A stretch of DNA of 62,387 nt from [Leptolyngbya] sp. JSC-1 (GCA_000733415.1 KL662192.1:1176472-1238858), one strand, 5' to 3'; shown: positions 1 through 8,576, counted from the stretch's first letter. Program-made: numbers and translations. Notes: generated from the sequence alone by a model not told the origin.

Positions 1-35
1 CTACGTGGTTTTCATCATAAGTGCCAGATTCCCCA

Positions 36-1782
36 CGCCCCACTCGCTGGGGAAATCATTTGAATGGAAACGTGTCGAAGCAGTATCCTGCTCCAAAGCC
101 ATAGTTTTCGCCCCACTCGCTGGGGAAATCATTTGAATGGAAACTATAGGCGCGATGACGGTTAGCCTTCCGTACCTTTGACGCCCCACTCGCTGGGGAA
201 ATCATTTGAATGGAAACATATAGGTGCTCGGATTCTTGGGCTTCCTCATCGAACGCCCCACTCGCTGGGGAAATCATTTGAATGGAAACAACAACAGTCG
301 GTACTGATATACTTTGTCCTGTTTAGTCGCCCCACTCGCTGGGGAAATCATTTGAATGGAAACTCTTCAATAAACGCAGCCTTAGGATTCTTAGACTCCA
401 GACGCCCCACTCGCTGGGGAAATCATTTGAATGGAAACATGACTATATAACTAAACAGTTATGAAAGATACTAAGAACGCCCCACTCGCTGGGGAAATCA
501 TTTGAATGGAAACTACAAAACTTAAAACATTAGGTTGTCTGGTGTCTAGAACGCCCCACTCGCTGGGGAAATCATTTGAATGGAAACACTAGTAACGGAT
601 TGTCAGCTCTATAAAACTTAGGCAGACGCCCCACTCGCTGGGGAAATCATTTGAATGGAAACTTAAAGCTATTAGACTAGGGTTGTAGGGGATTTTTAGC
701 GCCCCACTCGCTGGGGAAATCATTTGAATGGAAACTGTAAACTCAGTAGTTACAGTCATCGTAAACGTTTCTTCGCCCCACTCGCTGGGGAAATCATTTG
801 AATGGAAACTTGGAGGACTATAGCGACTTCAGTTTCCTCGATGAACGCCCCACTCGCTGGGGAAATCATTTGAATGGAAACTTAATAACAGGTTCAGGAG
901 TATACCATTCTTGACTAGAACGCCCCACTCGCTGGGGAAATCATTTGAATGGAAACTTAATAAATTAGTAGCAGTTTGTTGCTTTTCTAAGCTCGCCCCA
1001 CTCGCTGGGGAAATCATTTGAATGGAAACGACCATGCTGAAATTATTAATGCTTTCTTGTTTTCTACGCCCCACTCGCTGGGGAAATCATTTGAATGGAA
1101 ACGCCGTAACAGTTAAAACTTTGGCAGTAAGCGATTTGTCGCCCCACTCGCTGGGGAAATCATTTGAATGGAAACAGAACTGGTAGTCCATTTTCTTGAC
1201 AATACTCATCAATTCGCCCCACTCGCTGGGGAAATCATTTGAATGGAAACAACAACGTGAAGCTCAAACTCAAGTACTCAGATTAGACGCCCCACTCGCT
1301 GGGGAAATCATTTGAATGGAAACACCAGAGTGTCGCCAGTCAAACAAAGGTTACTATGAACCGCCCCACTCGCTGGGGAAATCATTTGAATGGAAACCTT
1401 ATCTTTGAACGCTTCAATAGACTGCTGCCCGGTCAAGTGCGCCCCACTCGCTGGGGAAATCATTTGAATGGAAACAGTGCTGTGTCCAGTAAGGCATACA
1501 ACGAATTCTGGCCGCCCCACTCGCTGGGGAAATCATTTGAATGGAAACGATAGAAACGCAACGTACTTCTGGCGAATCAATTCAACGCGCCCCACTCGCT
1601 GGGGAAATCATTTGAATGGAAACTTTGTAACGGCTGCTCTTGTGGGATTGGTTCTGACACCACCGGGGCCGCGCCCCACTCGCTGGGGAAATCATTTGAA
1701 TGGAAACGGTAAATCTACTAAGCCTAATACGCCACAAGGATATCTACGCCCCACTCGCTGGGGAAATCATTTGAATAGTACT
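36..1782 (+). CRISPR. CRISPR array, 24 repeats, type III-B-like repeat
   Basis: I count 24 direct repeats of 36 bp, starting at 36, 109, 182, 254, 328, 403, 478, 552, 627, 700, 774, 846, 921, 994, 1067, 1140, 1215, 1288, 1362, 1440, 1513, 1588, 1672 and 1747. The repeat begins CGCCCCACTCGCTGGGG and ends TTTGAATGGAAAC. CCCCA and TGGGG can form a short stem, and the GGAAAC end fits the 5' handle of type III crRNAs, so the + strand is probably transcribed. The last repeat is degenerate in its final six bases, which marks the distal end. Spacers are 36-39 bp except the 19th (42 bp) and the 22nd (48 bp). Repeats 1-23 appear identical. Bases 1-35 look like part of another spacer, so the array continues to the left. 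No cas gene lies in the window. The repeat resembles the type III-B repeat of Synechocystis CRISPR3 as I recall it; the subtype is inferred. Confidence 0.98.
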
Positions 1783-1811
1783 TTTGTGCTGCCTTCTCTT
1801 CTTTTCCCTTT

Positions 1812-1834
1812 GGCGCGGAGCGCCTCGGAATTTT
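1812..1834 (+). terminator. possible terminator after the CRISPR array
   Basis: About 30 bp after the degenerate last repeat, GGCGC and GCGCC form a perfect 5-bp stem around GGA, followed a few bases later by TTTT. It could end the array transcript. The stem is short and the T tract is not adjacent, so this is weak. Confidence 0.3.
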
Positions 1835-1889
1835 CTCACGGTTTTAGGCACGATTGCCAGTTCAATCTCTCAAACCTTAATTCCCATTC

Positions 1890-2093
1890 CTAATCTTCAT
1901 CGATTTCATCTAACCGATGGCGTTCGATCGTTTCCTGTTGGTTCTCAGCCGCTAACCAATCTTCAACCGCTTCATTCATCAGCTTATTTAAACTTGTCTC
2001 TCTAACACCTGCAATCCGCCTCAAAAGGCTGTAAACCTCCTGGGGCAATATCACTCTGACTTCCTTTTGATCCGGTCTTTTCGCTGCCATCAC
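1890..2093 (-). CDS. small ribbon-helix-helix DNA-binding protein
   Basis: This 67-residue protein has the shape of a ribbon-helix-helix (CopG/Arc) repressor. A short basic N-terminus leads into a beta strand (EVRVILPQEVY, about 11-21), then two helices (YSLLRRIAGV and SLNKLMNEAVEDWLA). An acidic tail follows. Such proteins bind DNA as dimers and are often antitoxins or autorepressors. No toxin-like gene is adjacent on the same strand. The 5' region (2094-2257) carries direct and inverted repeats suitable as an operator and is shared with the divergent small genes at 2258-2623. The gene ends about 110 bp from the CRISPR array. The function is inferred from fold alone. Confidence 0.75.
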   Translation of the reverse strand: MMAAKRPDQKEVRVILPQEVYSLLRRIAGVRETSLNKLMNEAVEDWLAAENQQETIERHRLDEIDED

Positions 2094-2140
2094 TCACTTG
2101 TCTTGAGGGACAAGCTATTTTCTCATGGGCGAAGTCGATA

Positions 2141-2174
2141 GTTAGGCATTGTCTAACTTGCCTAATTGCCTAAC
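2141..2174. promoter_or_regulatory. repeat operator candidate for the RHH regulator
   Basis: GTTAGGCA (2141-2148) is the inverse of TGCCTAAC (2167-2174). Between them are three direct copies, TTGTCTAAC, TTGCCTAA and TTGCCTAAC, spaced 8-9 bp. Closely spaced direct repeats in the promoter region are typical of RHH autorepressors. The site lies between the divergent genes starting at 2093 and 2258, so it could control both. Confidence 0.45.
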
Positions 2175-2257
2175 TTGTCATAGACTTGATTCAATTAAAC
2201 AAAAATGCCCGGAATCCTTGTGGGATCTGGGTTACATTCTCGTGAGGTTGTTTACCT

Positions 2258-2404
2258 ATGATTACCCTTTCCACTGACGAGGTCGCGCTTATCCGCTCAA
2301 TTCTGACTGCCCTTCGCGCCATCAAAGTGCGTGAGATCGACAAAGCCCTCGTTATCCTCAACAAAAGCAGTAGCGACGCTGCCAACCCACATCAGAGCCG
2401 ATAG
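2258..2404 (+). CDS. small hypothetical protein (48 aa)
   Basis: A short open frame starts at ATG 2258 with GAGG about 9 bp upstream (2242-2245) and stops at 2402-2404. The product has alternating hydrophobic and charged residues that would form one or two amphipathic helices (EVALIRSILTALRAI, EIDKALVILN) and a polar tail. The stop overlaps the Shine-Dalgarno of the next gene (AGGAGGAA, start at 2417), which suggests a two-gene transcript. I do not recognise the family. It is shorter than most gene callers accept. Confidence 0.5.
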   Translation: MITLSTDEVALIRSILTALRAIKVREIDKALVILNKSSSDAANPHQSR

Positions 2405-2416
2405 GAGGAAACGCCA

Positions 2417-2623
2417 ATGCTCGTTTTGAATGATGCTCAAGCCATCGTGGTCGAAAGCCTGCTGACCAAAATGCTGCTCAACGACACTTACTCAGTAGCC
2501 CAGCTCGAAGAGGCGATTGGTTGGTTTCAGCGAGAAGCAGATTGGGTTTCCTGTCCGTTTGAACAAGTGTGGAGCCAAAACCTGGCGCAAGAAATTGTCC
2601 GAGAGTTACGCCGTCAAACCTGA
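2417..2623 (+). CDS. hypothetical protein (68 aa)
   Basis: This 68-residue protein has a strong ribosome site (AGGAGGAA, 5 bp before the ATG). It is mostly helical and acidic, with a tryptophan-rich middle (EEAIGWFQREADWVSCPFEQVWSQN). No signal peptide or membrane segment is visible. It follows the 48-residue ORF by 12 bp and is probably co-transcribed with it. I do not recognise it. The position beside an RHH gene and a CRISPR array is suggestive of accessory DNA but not proof. Confidence 0.6.
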   Translation: MLVLNDAQAIVVESLLTKMLLNDTYSVAQLEEAIGWFQREADWVSCPFEQVWSQNLAQEIVRELRRQT

Positions 2624-2706
2624 TCATCCCCTGCTTTTATTAGGGTACACAAAACCCGCAAACTGTACCCTAATTTCTATTCAAAGACTGCCCCAGTCAA
2701 TGGTCG

Positions 2707-2763
2707 CCCCCTAAATCCCCCAATTTTGGGGGACTTTGAAAGATTCGGTTCCCCCCAGAATTG
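2707..2763. repeat. G/C-tract dispersed palindromic repeat
   Basis: CCCCCTAAATCCCCC is followed by CCCCCAATTTTGGGGG, a near-perfect hairpin, and then GGACTTTGAA and a second C6 tract. Related sequences occur at 5719-5812 and 22096-22126. This C/G-tract family is widespread in cyanobacterial intergenic DNA. Here it lies between the small gene ending at 2623 and the LysR gene on the other strand, and may act as a bidirectional terminator. Confidence 0.55.
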
Positions 2764-2828
2764 GCTATAGTGTACACACAAGTCCTCTCAGCCCCTTTTC
2801 TGGGATGCTCGCAGGGCTATCATTCACC

Positions 2829-3851
2829 CTAATTCAGCAACGCTTCCATCCTCTGCTGATCACTCTCTAGGTTTGCTATGGGTATGGTTTGAGTAATCGA
2901 AAATGGATAAACCTGACAATACTGCGAACTTTCTGCTAGCAGGTAATCAATGAATGTTCTTGCAACCGTCGAGAGGATTTTTTCTTTAGCGAAAACAGCA
3001 TACCACTGTTGATGAATTGGGAAATGGTCTACGTTCAGGACAGATAACTGCAGCTCTGCATCCCGATCCGTCAGGCTATGCAGCGATAAAATAGACAGCC
3101 CTAGCCCTTGGCTGACGGCTTGCTTAATGGCTTCATTACTGCCTAGCTCTAGCTTGACTCGCACAGAGATGCCCTGCTGCCGCAACAGGTGATCGGCTGC
3201 TTCACGGGTCGCAGAACCTCGCTCCCTCATCACAAACGGGTACTCAGCTAAATCAGTGAGTGCAACCTGGGGCTTGTGCATCAGCGGATGCTCAGCCGGT
3301 GCAACCACGACGAGCGGATTACAGAGAAAGGGTCTGATCTCAATATCGTCTCGTTTCGGCAAACGGCTGAAGATATAAATATCGTCTAAGTTGTCATTCA
3401 ATCGGTCGAGTACGGTATCATGGCTGCCCACTTCCAGAGAGACATTAATGCCAGAGAATTGCTGACAAAATGGCGTCAGCAGTTTAGGCAGGAAGTATTT
3501 TGCCGTCGTTGTGGCAGAGAAGCGTAACCGGCCCTGCGCCACTCCTTTCAGCTCAAATAGGTTAATTTCCAATCGGTCTAGACGCTCAAACACCTCCTGG
3601 CAGGTTTTGAACAATACCTGACCTGATTCGGTCAAATAAAGCCGTTTGCCAATTTGTTCGAACAAAGGGACGCCAATCGTTTTAGCAAGATGTTTCACCT
3701 GCATAGACACGGTGGGTTGCGTTAAATGCAGTTCTTCAGCCGCGCGCGTAAAACTCCCAAGTCGTGCAGTTGCCTCAAATACCTGCAACTGGTGTAGCGT
3801 CATTGCTTGCCAAATGAACGGTCTTTTCAGCTTGTCTTTGATCTGTGCCAT
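2829..3851 (-). CDS. LysR-family regulator, CbbR-like
   Basis: This 340-residue protein has a LysR winged-helix domain at about residues 17-76 (LHQLQVFEATARLGSFTRAA, ELHLTQPTVSMQVKHLA, VPLFEQIGKRLYLTESG). A substrate-binding domain fills about 105-310. The recognition helix and the PLFEQIGKRLYLTE stretch resemble CbbR proteins, which control carbon-fixation genes, rather than the plant-type RbcR group. The effector is unknown. I kept the long ATG start; an internal ATG at 3803 (MTLHQLQVFE) would begin directly at the domain, and neither has a strong ribosome site. The target is probably not the downstream gene, since both sides are divergent or convergent to unrelated genes. Family certain, subgroup inferred. 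Confidence 0.9.
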   Translation of the reverse strand: MAQIKDKLKRPFIWQAMTLHQLQVFEATARLGSFTRAAEELHLTQPTVSMQVKHLAKTIGVPLFEQIGKRLYLTESGQVLFKTCQEVFERLDRLEINLFELKGVAQGRLRFSATTTAKYFLPKLLTPFCQQFSGINVSLEVGSHDTVLDRLNDNLDDIYIFSRLPKRDDIEIRPFLCNPLVVVAPAEHPLMHKPQVALTDLAEYPFVMRERGSATREAADHLLRQQGISVRVKLELGSNEAIKQAVSQGLGLSILSLHSLTDRDAELQLSVLNVDHFPIHQQWYAVFAKEKILSTVARTFIDYLLAESSQYCQVYPFSITQTIPIANLESDQQRMEALLN

Positions 3852-4378
3852 AGCATCTAAAAATCACCAGAGATCTCCTGTTTATTGGCTTTGAGCCATG
3901 CCAACCTATGACAGAGAACAGATGCCCCTGCACAAGACTTAAACACCACTTAAACAACAAATATATTGTTTAAACTAACTATACCCTACTTTAGCAATAG
4001 CCATGTTGTCAAAGTAATGCAAGATTTATCAGCTAATCAGGTTTTTGCACTCAAAAGTCGGCGACCTTGACCGGAGGGAATGGCAATGAATCGCTAACGA
4101 TGCGCTAACGATGCAAAACGATGCAAAACCATAGCCAACGACAAGCGGGAACTTTCGTCGTCTGGCACAGGTCAATTCATCTAGCCCTAAACGGAACAAC
4201 TATCCCAAACGAATGGACAACGAATGGACAAGGAATCGGCCTCATCCCTTGTGCTGAACGCTCAAACGATGAATCTGGGTTGCATTTTAGGGAACGGTTA
4301 AGGGAACTAAGTTTAGGGAACTTTATTGAGGGGACTTCACCCAATCGTTATTCTATTTTTGCAAAAGGATCTTTGCCG
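3852..4378. other. 527-bp divergent intergenic region with tandem duplications
   Basis: This gap separates the LysR gene from the SLH gene. It contains an 11-bp tandem duplication CGCTAACGATG (4092-4113), a 10-bp near-duplication CAAAACSATR (4114-4133) and an 11-bp duplication ACGAATGGACA (4209-4230). The phrase AGGGAAC recurs at about 4290, 4305 and 4316. An open frame runs through from 4121 in phase with the SLH gene, but its first 86 residues lack signal-peptide or domain character and are probably 5' leader. Confidence 0.6.
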
Positions 4379-5602
4379 ATGTCTCGTTTCAACACCTGGC
4401 AGTCTGGTACTGCGCTATTTTCCATGCTCGCTCTAACGGCTGGAGCTGCTGCACCTCTAGTGGCCTATGCTCCGGTTCAAGCGCAAACCCAATTTTCCGA
4501 TGTCTCAGCCAGCTACTGGGCGGCAGGATTTATTCAAGAACTGAACCAGCGCAATATTATTCGAGGATTTCCAGACGGTACATTCCGCCCCAACGATCCG
4601 GTGACACGGGCGCAGTTTGCCGCCATGGTACGTCAGGCGTTTTCCCGTGCGCCAATGCGGCAAGAAGCTCGCTTTGTGGATGTGCCGAACAACTACTGGG
4701 GGGCGGCGGCTATCCAGGATGCCTATAAAACTGGGTTTTTAAGTGGTTATCCCGGCAATGTATTCCGCCCTGAAGAAAATATTCCTCGTGCTCAGGTTCT
4801 GGTATCTTTGGCTAATGGATTAGGATACACTGCTAGTAATTCGGCAGGTAATGTACTGCAAATTTATAACGACGCTAGCGCTATACCAAACTGGGCAACG
4901 AACAGCATTGCTGCCGCGACCGAAAAGAAAATAGTGGTTAACTACCCGAACGTGCAAACCCTCAACCCGAATCGGGCTGCAACGCGAGCAGAAGTAGCCG
5001 CCTTTATTTATCAGGCGATGGTGAGTATGGGACAAACTGCTGCTATCTCGTCTCCCTATATCGTTGGTCAAGCAAGTAGCCCAGCGGTTTCCCAATTGCC
5101 TGCTGGGACTACGCTAACAGTCGGCCACCAAGCTGAGAAAATTTTGGTTTCGCTTGAGGAACCCAAACCGGTACCGCTGACGCTGACGCTGAACCGCGAC
5201 GTGATGATGGATGGGAAAGTGCTGATTCCAGCCAATAGCCAGGTGGTTGGTGAGATTCGCCTGGAGGGAGAAGGGGCACGATTCTATGCCAATGAACTGT
5301 TGGTGAATGGTTCTCGCCTGCCTTTGAGCGCCACCTCAGCGGTTGTCACCAAAACGCAACGGGTGACACGAGGAGCCAATGCCCTCGAAATTATCGGAGG
5401 GGCTGCCTTGGGTGCTGGAGCCGCTGCTGCCATTACGGGCCTGACGGGTGACCGGGAAGTCGAACTCATCACCGTATTGGGCGGAGGTGCCGCTGGTGCC
5501 CTAGCCGGTTACTTCTTGGGCCGTGATTCGGTGACGCTGATTTCGATCAATCCCAACACCGACTTGAACCTGACTCTAAGTGCGCCGTTAGCCATGCGCT
5601 AG
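4379..5602 (+). CDS. SLH-domain envelope protein with C-terminal beta/glycine-helix domain
   Basis: Starting at ATG 4379 (AGGAT about 9 bp upstream), the 407-residue product begins with a signal peptide ending near PVQAQTQ. Three S-layer-homology motifs follow (FSDVSASYWAAGFIQEL, FVDVPNNYWGAAAIQDA, YNDASAIPNWATNSI) with FRPNDPVTRAQFAAMV-type partners. SLH domains attach to pyruvylated cell-wall polymers or act in the cyanobacterial outer membrane system. The last 170 residues form a different domain: LTLNRDVMMDGKVLIPANSQ, then a long Gly/Ala hydrophobic stretch with GxLGxGAAAA and a GRDS segment. This suggests a membrane insertion and a weak likeness to TrbI/VirB10 beta domains, an inference only. 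A shorter paralogue lies at 16557-17564. Confidence 0.88.
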   Translation: MSRFNTWQSGTALFSMLALTAGAAAPLVAYAPVQAQTQFSDVSASYWAAGFIQELNQRNIIRGFPDGTFRPNDPVTRAQFAAMVRQAFSRAPMRQEARFVDVPNNYWGAAAIQDAYKTGFLSGYPGNVFRPEENIPRAQVLVSLANGLGYTASNSAGNVLQIYNDASAIPNWATNSIAAATEKKIVVNYPNVQTLNPNRAATRAEVAAFIYQAMVSMGQTAAISSPYIVGQASSPAVSQLPAGTTLTVGHQAEKILVSLEEPKPVPLTLTLNRDVMMDGKVLIPANSQVVGEIRLEGEGARFYANELLVNGSRLPLSATSAVVTKTQRVTRGANALEIIGGAALGAGAAAAITGLTGDREVELITVLGGGAAGALAGYFLGRDSVTLISINPNTDLNLTLSAPLAMR

Positions 5603-5718
5603 ATTGTATGGCTGGTGGGGGGAGAGGAGTTAGCGGTTTGTTTACGGCAGGTTGCTATCTCCCATCTCCTCCAATCTCTTCAATCGTTCTCAGTAGAGCG
5701 CAAATCTTGTGAGATCAG

Positions 5719-5812
5719 CCCCCCTTGAAAAAGGGGGGAATCAAGCCAACTGTGGTTTGAAGTCCCCCTTGATCTACGCCGAAGGCGCATCCCCGTAGCG
5801 GTTTAGGGGGAT
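5719..5812. repeat. G/C-tract dispersed palindromic repeat
   Basis: CCCCCCTT and AAGGGGGG make an 8-bp perfect stem with a GAAA loop at 5719-5738. A second block of the same family (AGTCCCCCTTGATC to TTTAGGGGGATTG) follows. An inner hairpin, CTACGCCGAAGGCGCATCC, is a common insertion in these cyanobacterial repeats. It sits in the 310-bp gap between convergent genes ending at 5602 and 5913 and could terminate transcription both ways. Confidence 0.6.
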
Positions 5813-5912
5813 TGTGCGATGCACACGCTGCGCGAACGAACCTAAGACTAGTCATCAAAACGAATTCATCTTCGATCGACTGATTCTAGTTTGCTAAAGG
5901 TCGTTGAGTTGC

Positions 5913-6284
5913 TTACCGAGCCAGCCGTCTCCGCCCACCTGCCCAGGGAGGAGGACCACCCTCCTCGCGAATTTGAATTACTTCTCCATTACTGCGGGTG
6001 ATGCGAAAGGCGTCAAAATCGTAGTCATCATATTCACCTACAACCGTGACTTGTTCTCCTGGTTCCAGGCTCAATTGGTGATACCAGCGGGGTCCTGCAT
6101 CTACAATGATTTGGCCGGTGCCGTCATCCAAAATGAATTCATTGCCGACAACACTGCGAATCTCGCCAGAAATGCTGGTTCCCGGATTGCGCTGCAAATC
6201 ACGAATTGGAATCTGTGCTTCTGCAACAGGAAGCGTCATTGCAACTAGAGTAGAGGTTAAGACTGTAGTTAGGATTGGTTTCAT
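5913..6284 (-). CDS. secreted bOF (YgiW/VisP-like) OB-fold protein
   Basis: The 123-residue product has a signal peptide (MKPILTTVLTSTLVAMTLPVAEAQ) followed by one bacterial OB-fold domain. Its strands read ISGEIRSVVGNEFILDDGTG, IIVDAGPRWY, EQVTVVGEYDDYDFDAFRIT. This matches the bOF family of periplasmic proteins (YgiW/VisP, NirD-like). It ends GGPPPWAGGRRR; the same GPPPWAG motif is repeated in the second bOF gene at 8803-9672, so the two are relatives. In E. coli and Aggregatibacter, ygiW sits beside the OmpR-type system qseBC; here a bOF gene sits just downstream of a response regulator/kinase pair. A two-copy 11-bp repeat lies 49 bp upstream of the start. Confidence 0.85.
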   Translation of the reverse strand: MKPILTTVLTSTLVAMTLPVAEAQIPIRDLQRNPGTSISGEIRSVVGNEFILDDGTGQIIVDAGPRWYHQLSLEPGEQVTVVGEYDDYDFDAFRITRSNGEVIQIREEGGPPPWAGGRRRLAR

Positions 6285-6332
6285 AGACTTAAATCAACTA
6301 CACTATCGACTATGACAATAGACTAACGAGAG

Positions 6333-6354
6333 ATTATGACCAGATTATGACCAG
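6333..6354 (-). promoter_or_regulatory. 11-bp direct-repeat operator candidate
   Basis: ATTATGACCAG occurs twice in tandem (6333-6343 and 6344-6354), perfectly. Read toward the bOF gene it is CTGGTCATAAT twice. Two half-sites one helical turn apart in direct orientation are the usual target of OmpR/PhoB-class regulators. The same ATGACCAG core at the same 11-bp spacing occurs upstream of the second bOF gene. The regulator encoded at 7848-8525 is the obvious candidate binder. Confidence 0.6.
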
Positions 6355-6376
6355 CATTACTGCTAGAGAGATTTGT

Positions 6377-7828
6377 TTACTCTATCAAAGCTGCACTAGT
6401 GGGTAACACAATCTGGAATACTGATCCCTTGCCCACAGTACTAGTGACGCTAATTTGGCCTCGATGGGCCTGAGTAATTTGTTGGGCGATTGCTAGTCCT
6501 AACCCCATTCCTCCAGACGCTTTAGACCGTTTTGAATCCACGCGATAGAAGCGCTCAAACACGTGGGGTAGTGCGTCTGGAGGAATGCCAATGCCGCTGT
6601 CCTCTACCTGAATCAGACTCTGATTGCCTTGCACAAGTAGGCGTAGTTTCACCGTCCCCCCAGCAGCCGTATAGCGGCAGGCGTTACTGAGCAGATTGGC
6701 AACTGCCTGACGAAGCAAACAAGCGTCGGCCTTCACGATTACAGGATGACTGGGCAATTGCTCGATCAACTGTAGCTGATGGGCTTGAGCCTGGGGCAAC
6801 CAGTCCGCCGTGAGCTGATGCAATAAGTTCGTCAGATCAACAGGTTGCAGCGCTTCAGCCGCCAATAACCCTTCATGACGGGCTAGAAACAACAGCTCAT
6901 CGACTAACCCACTCATCTGCTTGGTCAGGCTGACAATTTTATTCAGTCGCTTGTGGAGTGGTGGCGCAGGCTCCTCTAAGTCTTCCAGATCCATCAACCC
7001 AATTTGGGCATTGCTCAGCATGGCAGCTAACGGTGCTCTCAGTTCATGGGAGGCATTGGCAGTAAATCGCTGAAGCTGGACACAGGCATTTTCTAGCCGC
7101 TCATTCGTCTGCCGTAAAGCAACTTCTCGGTTGGCTAATTCCCGCTCCAATTGGTAAAACAGGTGAATTGCAAACCAGGCCCCTACTGTACCGATTATTC
7201 CTGAGATACACAGCGCCATCCAGGTAATTTGGCGATAGAAATCTTGATGTTGTTTTCGTTGTGTTAACAGATCCTCCTCCGTCTGAATAAACCGATCAAT
7301 TGCAAGACGTGCTTCATCCATAGTCGTTCTTCCTTCCTCCAACCATTCGTATAGGGAGGCGGCTGGAACCAGAGTATCGATGCCAGTATGAATGCGTCTT
7401 AGTTCTCGCTGCAAGGTCAACTTCTGCTGCAAAATCGCTAAATTTTCAGCAACCACGACACGGATATCTCGAATACGACGGGTCTGCTCCGGGTTGTCTT
7501 GTACTAGCCGTTCTAGTTGATCCAACGAGCGGGGAATCACGGTTTGAGCGCGATTATAGGGAGTCAGGAACTGATCGCGCTGCGTCAAACCATAGCCCCT
7601 CACTCCTGTTTCTGCATCAATTAAAGCATTCAGCAGATTTTTGGTTTCCAGACGCACAGTTTGCGTGTGCTGAACCCAGGTTTCATCTTCTACTAAGCTA
7701 GCTTTTAACCAGGCGAAGGCAGACAGAGCCGTAAATAGACAGGTTACAGGGATGGCAATAATGACGGTTCCCCGGACGCGGATGGGAAGAGTTTGCCAGT
7801 ATTTGTGCAGCTGCCGTAGGTCAGGCAT
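6377..7828 (-). CDS. CHASE3 sensor histidine kinase
   Basis: The product is about 483 residues. A first membrane helix (about 20-42) leads into an extracytoplasmic CHASE3-type sensor domain (NLLNALIDAETGVRGYGLT and a helical bundle to about 195). A second membrane helix (about 203-225) is followed by a coiled linker. The HisKA domain carries the phospho-acceptor in NASHELRAPLAAML. The ATPase domain shows the N box NLLSNACRYT, G1 DSGIGIPPDALPHVFERFYR and G2 GGMGLGLAI. All catalytic motifs are intact. It follows the response regulator by 19 bp from the first ATG (a TTG 9 bp earlier is also in frame), so the pair forms one operon. It resembles RppB-type kinases. The signal is unknown; the flanking bOF proteins may modulate it, as YgiW does for QseC. 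Confidence 0.93.
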   Translation of the reverse strand: MPDLRQLHKYWQTLPIRVRGTVIIAIPVTCLFTALSAFAWLKASLVEDETWVQHTQTVRLETKNLLNALIDAETGVRGYGLTQRDQFLTPYNRAQTVIPRSLDQLERLVQDNPEQTRRIRDIRVVVAENLAILQQKLTLQRELRRIHTGIDTLVPAASLYEWLEEGRTTMDEARLAIDRFIQTEEDLLTQRKQHQDFYRQITWMALCISGIIGTVGAWFAIHLFYQLERELANREVALRQTNERLENACVQLQRFTANASHELRAPLAAMLSNAQIGLMDLEDLEEPAPPLHKRLNKIVSLTKQMSGLVDELLFLARHEGLLAAEALQPVDLTNLLHQLTADWLPQAQAHQLQLIEQLPSHPVIVKADACLLRQAVANLLSNACRYTAAGGTVKLRLLVQGNQSLIQVEDSGIGIPPDALPHVFERFYRVDSKRSKASGGMGLGLAIAQQITQAHRGQISVTSTVGKGSVFQIVLPTSAALIE

Positions 7829-7847
7829 GGTGATCAATCAAGCAGGG

Positions 7848-8525
7848 TTAGGGAGCAGGAGGTTCTAAGCGATAGCCTATGCCATAAACGGTCTCAATCC
7901 AAGTATCAATTCCGATTTCACGCAGGCGTTGCCGCAATCGCTTGATGCGACTGGCGACGGCGTTACTTTCCGGTTCTGCTTCCCATTCCCACAGGGACTG
8001 CTCGATCTGGTCATGAGTCAAGATTTGGCACGGATGCCGCATCATATATTCTAGGAGCTGGAAATCGCGGCTCGCTAGCTTTAGACTGTCGTTGCCTCGG
8101 GTCAGACGCATCGTATCGAGGTGCAGCGATAGATCTGCAACTTGCAGGGTATCACCACACCAATGGGGCGAACGCCGCCGCAAAGCCCGAACCCGCGCCA
8201 GTAATTCCACAATGTCTACGGGTTTGACCAAGTAATCATCGGCTCCGGCATCTAATCCCATTACTTTGTCGGCAGTTGTATCTTTTGCAGTCAGCATGAG
8301 AACCGGTGCTGTTTTACCAGCCTGGCGATAGTGTTGACAAAGGACAATGCCATCTTCACCTGGCAACATCCAATCTAGAATCAGCAGGTCATAGCCCTTT
8401 TCGCCAATCAACCACTGAGCGGTTGTCCCATCTTCAACGGCATCCACAATATGACCAGAGCGGGTGAGGGCTGCATAAAGGGGTTCTGATTGCTCAGGAT
8501 CATCTTCCACCAGTAGAATCCGCAT
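7848..8525 (-). CDS. OmpR-family response regulator, RppA-like
   Basis: This 225-residue regulator has a receiver domain (about 1-120) with the acidic pocket EDD, the phospho-acceptor Asp in LLILDWMLPGEDG, Thr in LMLTAKD and Lys in YLVKPVD. A winged-helix effector follows (about 128-222; LASRDFQLLEYMMRHP, SNAVASRIKRLRQRLRE, ETVYGIGYRLEP). AGG lies 6 bp before ATG 8525. It is co-transcribed with the CHASE3 kinase downstream. It is close in character to cyanobacterial RppA. Its likely targets are the two bOF genes on either side, both preceded by 11-bp direct repeats. A TIR element ends about 50 bp upstream of its start codon and may influence its promoter. Confidence 0.94.
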   Translation of the reverse strand: MRILLVEDDPEQSEPLYAALTRSGHIVDAVEDGTTAQWLIGEKGYDLLILDWMLPGEDGIVLCQHYRQAGKTAPVLMLTAKDTTADKVMGLDAGADDYLVKPVDIVELLARVRALRRRSPHWCGDTLQVADLSLHLDTMRLTRGNDSLKLASRDFQLLEYMMRHPCQILTHDQIEQSLWEWEAEPESNAVASRIKRLRQRLREIGIDTWIETVYGIGYRLEPPAP

Positions 8526-8576
8526 ACAAAACCTGTATCGCTTGCTAGTCTGTCATTTTTATTTTGAACGAATCTA

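Noticed and set aside
1..1893. Several open frames of 62-141 codons across the CRISPR array
   Set aside because: They encode repeated RPTRWGNHLNGN or SIQMISPASGA units, i.e. translations of the CRISPR repeat in different frames.
1783..2005. cas genes or a second leader right of the array
   Set aside because: None of the translations to the right resembles any Cas protein; the degenerate repeat shows this is the trailer end.
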